Translations under genes and position numbers: made by a program
From: Multifurca ochricompacta
Lineage: Eukaryota > Basidiomycota > Agaricomycetes > Russulales > Russulaceae
Length of the DNA: 21,298 nt
Direction of reading: 5' to 3'
NCBI GenBank assembly: GCA_022496185.1
Contig: WTXG01000462.1
Coordinates: 1 to 21,298, forward strand
The notes under the pieces: generated by a model
Databases searched by the model: none
Told to the model about the DNA's origin: nothing
Seen by the model: the letters and a program-made list of their open reading frames with translations, nothing else
Shown here: piece by piece, positions 14,768 through 21,298 of the stretch
Numbering within the stretch: position 1 is the stretch's first letter
Layout of the letters: each line of letters opens with the position of its first letter

Positions 14768-17686
14768 TCATTCCAGCATAAGTCCAAGTCCATTTACCAT
14801 GGTTTCAAATGATGCTCTTGGTAGAGACTTAGTAAAGCCATCTGCCAGCATCTCACCTGTGGGGGTTCGCACTAAGTCAATTATGTGCGATTCAATGTAC
14901 CCCCTAATGGCATGGTACTTGATAGGTATATGCTTTGACCACCTTCCTGTGACAGGGTTTAATGCCAGATCTACGGCACCCTTATTGTCACAATGGAGTA
15001 GTATAGGGGAGGATACCTCATACCCTAGTTCCTCCATAAAAGTCCTATACCACGCTGCCTGGTTTGCAGCCTCAGAGAGGCTCATGTACTCGGCTTTGGT
15101 GGTGGACTGTGCTACTGTTTTCTGCTTTCTGGAACACCATGAAATGGCACCATTTGCCAAGAAAAACACGTAGCCTGAGGTAGAGCGGCAGTCCTCTTGA
15201 TCTCCCCATGAGGAATCTGCAAAGCCATGAAGGCCACTCTCCCCATTCCCTCCAGAATACCGCAATTTGCAGTCTTTTGTACTATTAAGATACTTTAAGA
15301 CATATTTTGCAAGTCGCATGTGATCTTGAGAGGGGTTGGAAGCATATTGACTAAGGCGCGCCACAGCAAAACTGATATCGGGTCTGCTTCCAATCTGCAC
15401 CCATAGCAGAGACCCCATCAGCTGTTGGTACTTCTTTATTTCAGAAGTAGATGCCTGGCCTTCAAATTTGACCAGATGTACATCAGTGCCAGAGGGAAGA
15501 GGAGTATATACTTGGTTGGAATCCCTCATCCCAAACTTCTCAATAATAGATAAAACGTAGGCTGCTTGGTCAATTTCCAGTGTCTTGTTAAGACAATCCC
15601 TGGTGATATTAACTCCAAGGTATGACTGGATTTCTCCCAGGTCAGTCATCTCATATCGATTAGATAGAGCTGACTTCAGCCACATTATCTTATCATTGGA
15701 AGATCCAAGTATAGTAATGTCATCTACATAGAGAATGACATAAAGTGAATCATCCTCCTCCTTTTGATGAAACACATATACTCCTGCATCAGAGTATGTC
15801 CAAGTAAAGCCCAGTTCATTGAGAACTGCATGGAACTGTAGATTCCATGCTCGGGAAGCTTGTTTGAGGCCATATAAAGCTTTTTGTAGCCTACAAACTT
15901 TGGACTCTTGACCAGCAATGATGAAACCAACTGGTTGCTCCATATATATCTCCTCATCCAGATTGCCATGTAGGAATGCCGACTTGACATCCATTTGGTG
16001 GATTTCCCAATCCTCTAGCATAGCTAATGCTAGTAATAATCTGAGTGATTCAAATCTGGTGACTGGGGAGAATGCTTCGTCAAAGTCCACCCCTTCTATT
16101 TGGGTGAAACCTTTTGCCACAAGCCTAGCATGAAACCGTCCATCTGGTTTCAGCTTGAAAACCCATTTTGACTTGACCACCTTTCTTCCTTTTGGAAGAT
16201 CCTCAAGGCGCCACACATCTAGTTTATCTAAGGCATCAATTTCATATTTACATGCCTCAAGCCATTCATTGGCATTGTCAGACTGCATTGCCTCCTGAAA
16301 AGTCAGGGGATCTCTATAAGAGACTCCTGCGGCATTTAGCAACTCCATATGCCCAAGTCTGGAAGAACCCTGCACAAACTCAGCATTATCCTCATTGAAA
16401 AATCGAGGATTCATGCGACGTGAACGTTTGGGACAGGCAGTATCAAGATCTAAGTCTTCCTGCACAGCCTTGTCACGTTGCTGAGAGCATGGACTTTCCC
16501 TAGTAAATACTGGTTGGGAAATTTTGCCAACATTCTTCTTAGATTGTCTCTTGGCACGGGTTCTTTGGGGGAGTTCTGATGGTTCCATTATTTGGGACGG
16601 AGGTGTCTGATAGATAGTAATGTCATGTGTTTCATTTTCAGGTGTGGTAGGCTCAGGATTTACTTGAGGAGGTTCCACTACCTCCTGTTCCTCAACCTCG
16701 GTGTCCTTGTCTTCAGGAGCCTGAGGAACTGTGGCTATTGCTGGTTGAGGCTGGACAGGCCTCTCACCTTCTAAGACAAAAGGCGTAACTTTTTCCTTTT
16801 GTTTTCCCTTGCTGTCCTTGGCAAGGTTGGATGGGAAGGATCCTTCATCAAATGTCACATCTCTTGACAATATGAAGGATCGAGTATGCATGTCCCAAAG
16901 AAGATATCCTTTAGAGTGGGGTGCATACCCGACAAAGACTGTCTCCCTGGCTTTATGATCCAGTTTACGTCTTTTATCCTCTGGGACAGTGTAATAGGCT
17001 AAGCAGCCAAATATTTTAAAGTAAGAAACATCTGGAATGTCCCCATCCAGAAGTTCAAGCGGTGTCCTCCACTTATTAGAGCAGATAGGTGTTCTATTGT
17101 ATATGTGACAGGCTGTTTGCACTGCACATTCCCAGAAACCAAGGGAAAGACCAGCATGATGCAGCATACTGGTGGCCTTTTCCATAATGGTTCTGTTGAA
17201 CCTTTCAGCCCTTCTGTTCTGTTGTGGGGAATATGGCATTGTCAATTTATGCTCTATGCCAGCCTGCTCAAGTATTGACTTCAGCTCCCTATTTACAAAT
17301 TCACCACCTCGGTCTGTGTGTAAGGTCTTTATTTTCTTGTCTGTTTTATTTTCCAAGAATGCCTTAATGTTACAGAAGACCAAGGTAAAATCACTTTTTG
17401 CTTTCATAGCAACAACTAGAGCTGTTCTGCTAAAGTCGTCTATGAAAGTGGCAAAGTATAGGTTTCCTTGAATTGAGGTACATTGTAAAGGACCAACTAA
17501 GTCACTGTGAATGACCTCCAAGGGTGCTGAAGCTCTCTTTTGAGAGGGAGGGAATGGAAGACAGTGTGATTTTCCCATTTCACAGCCATAACACGGCTTG
17601 TCTTCCACTTGGCTATTATCTATGCTAAGGCCTTTTACAGCCTTAGGAGCATGTCTTTTGAGGGCCTCTTTTGACATATGACCCAT
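14768..17686 (-). CDS. Copia pol: integrase, reverse transcriptase, RNase H (972 codons)
   Basis: An uninterrupted frame covering most of pol. It opens in the integrase zinc finger (MGHMSKEALKRHA, CYGCEMGKS), then the core with IHSDLVGPL (first Asp), TLHTDRGGEFVN (second Asp) and SPQQNRRAERFNRTIMEKA (Glu). A Pro/Glu-rich linker follows. RT has WVFKLKPDGRFHARLVAKGF, MDVKSAFLHGNLDEEIYMEQP, YGLKQASRAWN and the active site LYVDDITIL. RNase H has GFADSSWGDQEDCRSTSGY, SRKQKTVAQSTTKAEY and LHCDNKGAVDLA. Near the end it reads SKHIPIKYH where relatives normally have HID, and TTKAEY where TEAEY is usual, so RNase H may be impaired. The frame is part of a Gag-Pol polyprotein; its ATG at 17684-17686 is only an internal Met after an in-frame TGA, so it is not an independent gene. 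Confidence 0.93.
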   Translation of the reverse strand: MGHMSKEALKRHAPKAVKGLSIDNSQVEDKPCYGCEMGKSHCLPFPPSQKRASAPLEVIHSDLVGPLQCTSIQGNLYFATFIDDFSRTALVVAMKAKSDFTLVFCNIKAFLENKTDKKIKTLHTDRGGEFVNRELKSILEQAGIEHKLTMPYSPQQNRRAERFNRTIMEKATSMLHHAGLSLGFWECAVQTACHIYNRTPICSNKWRTPLELLDGDIPDVSYFKIFGCLAYYTVPEDKRRKLDHKARETVFVGYAPHSKGYLLWDMHTRSFILSRDVTFDEGSFPSNLAKDSKGKQKEKVTPFVLEGERPVQPQPAIATVPQAPEDKDTEVEEQEVVEPPQVNPEPTTPENETHDITIYQTPPSQIMEPSELPQRTRAKRQSKKNVGKISQPVFTRESPCSQQRDKAVQEDLDLDTACPKRSRRMNPRFFNEDNAEFVQGSSRLGHMELLNAAGVSYRDPLTFQEAMQSDNANEWLEACKYEIDALDKLDVWRLEDLPKGRKVVKSKWVFKLKPDGRFHARLVAKGFTQIEGVDFDEAFSPVTRFESLRLLLALAMLEDWEIHQMDVKSAFLHGNLDEEIYMEQPVGFIIAGQESKVCRLQKALYGLKQASRAWNLQFHAVLNELGFTWTYSDAGVYVFHQKEEDDSLYVILYVDDITILGSSNDKIMWLKSALSNRYEMTDLGEIQSYLGVNITRDCLNKTLEIDQAAYVLSIIEKFGMRDSNQVYTPLPSGTDVHLVKFEGQASTSEIKKYQQLMGSLLWVQIGSRPDISFAVARLSQYASNPSQDHMRLAKYVLKYLNSTKDCKLRYSGGNGESGLHGFADSSWGDQEDCRSTSGYVFFLANGAISWCSRKQKTVAQSTTKAEYMSLSEAANQAAWYRTFMEELGYEVSSPILLHCDNKGAVDLALNPVTGRWSKHIPIKYHAIRGYIESHIIDLVRTPTGEMLADGFTKSLPRASFETMVNGLGLMLE

Positions 17687-19121
17687 TCACAAATGCCAGG
17701 TTTCAAGGCTAGTTGATGCAGATTGTGGGAAGCAGTATTTAGATTCTGCATAGTTTTCCCAAAGACCCAATAGAGTCCCATAGCCTTGACACCTTCTGCT
17801 ATAATTGCATTATTGTACTTTATTTTGACCTCAGATGGAGAGAATTCCACTGAGCCGCCTTTGTCTGTGATGCAGCTTGTCGATAGTATTCTTTCACTAC
17901 CAGGCATATAGAAGACATTATTTAACTCCAACTCATAATTGTTTCGAGTTTTGAGTATGACTTTGCCTGTCCCTTTGACTTGGACTATGGATCCATCACC
18001 AATTGTCACCTGATGTCCCTTGTGTGGGAAATACTCAGAGAAATCCTCTAAGTACGGTGTAAAATGGGTGGTGGCTCCGCTGTCCATCATCCAAGGGTTG
18101 CTGCCATCATCGACTTCTTGCATATGCTCAGTCAACATATAAAGTGAAATGCGAGGTGTCTCATGCACCTCCTGTATTCTGCCACTACCATTTACTACGG
18201 TAGCTACTTGTGTGGAGTTATTATGTACACTGGGGCCTTGCCCCTTCCTCTTGTTGCCCTTTTTGCCTGCATCAGCATTGGCTCTGTCCTGTTTCCTTTG
18301 CCGACATTCATTAGCCTTGTGGCCCGGCTTCTGGCAATAGAAGCAGGTGACATCATTGGACGATGATGCACCTGCAGGTTGTGGCGTGAATGATACTTGT
18401 TTTTTATTTTTATTTTTGTTGACATGGGCTGCCTTGTTAAGGGCAGCCCCAACACCACTTCCTGTGGGGCCGGCTAGTCGGCTTTCCTCATTTAGGAATC
18501 TTTGTACAAGATCCTGAGGGGAAAGGTGGTCAGGGGGACCTGACGCCAGGATTGAGCCAGCAATGGCACTGTAGGATGGAGGTAGGGATTGGAGCAAAAT
18601 AAAGCTCATCTGGAGATCAGAGATCTCCATCCCATTTTCCTTGAGAGTACTCCTCACATCCAACACACGCTGCAACTGGGGTCTGAATTGCTTTCCTTCT
18701 TCCAAGCGGAAGGAGGATACAGAACACCACAAGTTGTAGGTGGCCATGCTACCTACTGAGCCGTAGAGCGATTCCAAACGCTCATACTTGGCATTGACAG
18801 AAGGGTAAGTTCTGTCAGAGGCAATCTGGGAGTATGTTTCTGGTGATGTGACCATCACCAGAACTCCCATGAGGACTTCCTCCATCCTGTTCCATTCCTG
18901 GTACATAGGCTCTGACCAAAGTGTGAAGCGCTTGGTGTACTCGTCATCCTTCTCTCCATCCTCTGGCTTGGGAGGATTAAGGAACTCAGGGGCATCATGC
19001 GTGATGTGCCTCTTCATCCCATTTATCCTCAGCAAGGTTGTGAACGACACAGACCATTGCTGCCAGTTGGAGCCATCAAGCTTGTCAAACTTGAAAGTGG
19101 GGGGAAGACGATGGAAGACAT
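17687..19121 (-). pseudogene. Copia gag and protease, frame broken at both ends
   Basis: The main frame shows the copia Gag pattern: FDKLDGSNWQQWSVSF at the N-terminus, LESLYGSVGSMATYNLW, QMSFILLQSLPPSY, the zinc knuckle CFYCQKPGHKANEC (CX2CX4HX4C) and the protease site WMMDSGATTHFTP, then HQVTIGDGSIVQVKGTG. Relatives start with ATG directly upstream of such an N-terminus. Here the ATG at 19119-19121 (MSSIVFPP...) is one base out of frame because of the C6 run just after it. At the other end the frame leaves at 17706-17712 (one missing base) and meets TGA at 17687-17689, in a position read as Arg or Trp in relatives (WHLxMGHMS); CGA-to-TGA is the simplest change. With these repaired it would be one polyprotein with pol. 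Confidence 0.88.
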
Positions 19122-19468
19122 TTGAGATGATTTAAAAAAAGGGTTGATCCTGGTTCCAAGGAGCAGTTAGAACCAGTTGTCCAGGTCTCATTTAAGAGGG
19201 CCCGTCCATTCTGTGGCGCTATGCTTCAGAACTTAAAAAAGTCCTGCCTCTGATGTGCGACTTCTAAGTAGTATAGTAGGCTGTCTAGCGCCATCTACAA
19301 CAAGTCCTAAGCCCACATCAGGGGGACATTGTGTAAATAGATGGGGAGTCATGTCATGGAGGAGCCAACCGCAAGTTCCACTAGAGACAAAGGGTATAGA
19401 GCCCTTCCTCTAGTGCTGGTGGTGGAGTCCATGATTAAGCCCTAGATGATTGGGGCCATGACTATAGT
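19122..19468 (-). other. Copia leader, gag-proximal part
   Basis: Untranslated leader between gag and the nested hAT-like element. It contains an A run at 19134-19140 and a hairpin at 19379-19425 (stem CACTAGAG / CTCTAGTG plus AAGGG / CCCTT). No ORF is supported. Confidence 0.5.
19379..19425 (-). other. Hairpin in copia leader
   Basis: CACTAGAG pairs with CTCTAGTG and, further in, AAGGG with CCCTT, leaving a short loop. It lies in the leader upstream of gag, where packaging or translation signals are found in such elements. A role is not shown by the sequence. Confidence 0.5.
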
Positions 19469-20439
19469 TAGTGTTGTGACGGCCCCGGCTTGGCCTGAAG
19501 CCGCGGCTTAGGCCCGGCTTTTGGCGGCTTAGGCTTTTCAAAACTCAAGCCTGGGCCGTAGCGACGGCTTCCGGCCGGCTTAGGCCCGGCTCAGGCCCAA
19601 GCCGCGGCTTTACAGCATCAGATCAAGTTTTAAGCTGCATTTTTTGAAGGACTTGTAGTTTACATTATATCAACCCCTAGCCACTGCTTTGGCCTTCTGC
19701 CATATTATGTCTCCTGTTTAATTCCTGTAACATAAGTTGTCTTATTTTAGCTTGTATCAATAACAGCGTTTGTAGCGGGTGTTTCTATCCTGCGCTTGCT
19801 ATGTAGATAAGATAAGATGTTGAGATCGTGGTGAAACTAAGAGTGAAAATCCAGCAAGAATACACCTATACTGAACAATTGCTAAGAGCCTACACCCCCA
19901 AGAAGATGAGATAGGATCTGCAGCATGCTACAGGGCATCTTTAAATAGGTTCTAGTACTATTCTACAAAATACCAAAGCCGATCGAGCATGTGATGTAAA
20001 TCTAATTATTTATCAGTGGCTTTATATACAATTTAGATGTACTATATCAGCTACCAAATTAAAGTAAACGAACGCGTGCGTTATCTTGCTTGTTAATGAA
20101 AGTGATTTCATCACATGATCGATCTGAGATGTATATACTCAGTATCTTAATTAATGTGAGACATGTTTTTATCTCATCAATTGTTTTATCTAAATGTGAT
20201 CACAATTATGTCAGACTACTTCTGTACCAGTATTCTGGTTCAACAGTTCGCAAAAATCCGGATAGAAAGCATGACTCAGCCACCAAAAGCCGCGGCCTAA
20301 GCTGCAGCTTCAGGCTTTCCAAACCTGAAGCCTGAGCCGTGGGCCGCTGGAAGCCATTTTCACGGCCTATGTCGGCCTGGCTTTTTCCGGCTCAGAAACG
20401 GCCGGCTTATGGCTTCAAGCCAAGCTGTGCACAACACTA
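19469..20439. mobile_element. hAT-like foldback element B, 971 bp, with 8-bp duplication
   Basis: Ends TAGTGTTGTG ... CACAACACTA are perfect 10-bp inverted repeats, flanked by ACTATAGT on both sides (19461-19468 and 20440-20447). An 8-bp duplication with TAGTG-type ends is the mark of the hAT superfamily. Each end carries about 140 bp of short GC-rich motifs in both directions (GGCCCGGCTTAGG, AAGCCGCGGCTT, GGCTTCAGG). The core is AT-rich, has no transposase ORF, and includes GATAAGATAAGAT (about 19805) and a relative of the array centre at 12492-12553. It is non-autonomous and was inserted into the copia leader. Confidence 0.88.
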
Positions 20440-20447
20440 ACTATAGT

Positions 20448-21020
20448 AGACTATTAGGTTTCCTCTGGTTGGGGCAAACCCCCAATGAAAGCAGCGGGTA
20501 CTTCTGCCCAGAGACAAAACCCTCTAGCTACTGTGTAAATACTATAGTAGTTCAAGCCTACTTGTATCGAGCCCAAGCGTCATGGGAGTGACTACCCATG
20601 CCTTGTTCTAGACCCTAAACTCTACCAGCAGGTCGCTAAACCTGGCTTATGGATCGAGCCAAGCATTGACTGAACCTATAGCCCCAAGCCTTCTGAGCTA
20701 GTGGCCTACTAAGTCTATGGATGGGACGAAAACCCAGCTACAACTATGAATACTATTTACTTAGAGCGCACATGAGGAACTCAAGGTGTTTCACCCACTT
20801 AGGGTCCCTCATCACCTCTTGCAAGAATCCCCGGAGGGACTAGCCAAACAGATCAAGGTGGGCACATTAAGCGCACCACCTTGTGGACAGTTAAGGGCAA
20901 GAGACAAAGAAATCGAAGCTCACTGTGACGGTTGATTGGGAAACAAAAAGAGTCTTGAAGCAGTGAGCTTGAAGAAGGGTTGGACTGATCAAAAGAAAGA
21001 ACAGATCAGTAAAGCGTGCC
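20448..21020 (-). other. Copia leader, LTR-proximal part
   Basis: About 570 bp between the nested element and the primer site. I see no ORF, repeat or RNA gene here. With 19122-19468 it gives an original leader of roughly 0.9 kb, long for a copia element. Confidence 0.5.
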
Positions 21021-21034
21021 CAGGGCCCATAACC
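21021..21034 (-). other. Copia primer binding site, initiator tRNA-Met 5' half
   Basis: The plus strand reads CAGGGCCCATAACC directly beside the 5' LTR. This is the anticodon stem-loop side of eukaryotic initiator tRNA-Met, with CAT as anticodon, so the minus-strand RNA would pair with the cut 5' half of that tRNA. Drosophila copia is known to use such a 5' half as primer. The match stops around tRNA position 27, beyond which the sequence only resembles the tRNA. Confidence 0.65.
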
Positions 21035-21298
21035 TGTTGAACAGGCATGTGCGCAGCATATTGACTGTAGAGTTAGTGGGTTAAGCTAAAGACAAGTTAG
21101 ACTTCAGAGATGAAGAAAACTCTATTACTATACTACTGACCTAAAGACAAGTTAGCTACAGAGAGCAGTTAGTCAAAGGTATAAGTAGGAAGTAATGTAG
21201 AAGGACTTACACTTCAGAGATGAAGAAACTCTGAAGTGTAAGAGACGAAACAGACACCCTTATATACTATCCAAGGGATGGTCTGTGCACTGGGAATA
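21035..21298 (-). repeat. Copia 5' LTR, partial
   Basis: It starts TGTTGAACAGGC and aligns with 14017-14282. Differences: C/T in TGTCG/TGTTG, CATAC/CATAT, GCAGG/GTGGG (two), GCGG/GCAG, and one base less in a G run and in an A run. The window ends before the rest of the LTR. Confidence 0.92.

Larger units (their letters stand above)
14017..21298 (-). mobile_element. Ty1/copia element, nearly full length, defective
   Basis: Minus-strand order from the right: 5' LTR (cut by the window), primer site, long leader with a nested hAT-like element, gag, protease, integrase, RT, RNase H, polypurine tract, 3' LTR. Integrase before RT is the copia order. The LTR ends are TGTYGAACA...TGTTCAACA. The two LTRs can be compared over 264-266 bp and show five substitutions and two single-base length differences in G and A runs. 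Three lesions break the polyprotein: a missing base in a C run near its start, another near 17706-17712, and a stop at 17687-17689. The flank on the left is AGACG (14012-14016); its partner lies outside the window. Confidence 0.92.

Noticed and set aside
14637..15173. Plus-strand frame of 178 codons
   Set aside because: Opposite the copia RNase H; no independent signs of coding.

Overview
The window is a eukaryotic, almost certainly fungal, transposon island. I see no host gene. A Ty3/gypsy chromovirus, a Ty1/copia element, solo LTRs, a tRNA-derived SINE-like element and hAT-like foldback elements fill it nearly end to end. The chromodomain integrase, very short intergenic spacing and strongly CpG-directed decay (CG to TG/CA) fit a filamentous basidiomycete (Agaricomycetes-like). 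That placement is inference, not proof.

Layout. 1-1721: 3' end of an old, CpG-decayed gypsy copy on the minus strand, cut by the window edge. It carries a 631-bp solo LTR (919-1549) and is broken at 1722 by a foldback element (1722-2869) whose core is a long hairpin (1921-2550). 2870-3148 is unassigned. 3149 onward is the left end of a second foldback element, interrupted by a SINE-like element (3331-3531) and leading into an AT-rich repeat. 3629-12238 is a full-length gypsy element on the minus strand: two 588-bp LTRs, 5-bp target duplication ATATC, gag, protease, RT, RNase H, integrase with chromodomain, and an extra Cys/His-rich ORF after pol. Its reading frame is broken about 15 times. 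Its 5' LTR (right side) carries a 1105-bp solo LTR (10795-11899, duplication TACAG). 12239-12684 is the rest of the AT-rich repeat, as direct and inverted units. 12686-14016 is a degraded gag of another gypsy family. 14017 to the right edge is a copia element on the minus strand with 499-bp LTR, pol ORF of 972 aa, gag-protease frame, and a long leader. A third foldback element with an 8-bp duplication (19469-20439) sits in that leader. The second copia LTR runs off the window.

How it fits together. The gypsy and copia elements each carry LTR promoter, primer binding site, structural gene, polyprotein enzymes, polypurine tract and LTR in the standard order. Both are broken, so any movement now would need proteins from intact relatives. 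The foldback elements have no transposase here and would depend on a hAT-type transposase elsewhere. All recognisable retroelements point the same way (minus).

Most notable: the extra zinc-knuckle ORF in the env position of the chromovirus, kept in two diverged copies; the hAT-like foldback families with short-motif subterminal repeats; the CpG-only divergence of the gypsy LTR pair; and a primer site in the copia element that matches the anticodon half of initiator tRNA-Met rather than its 3' end.
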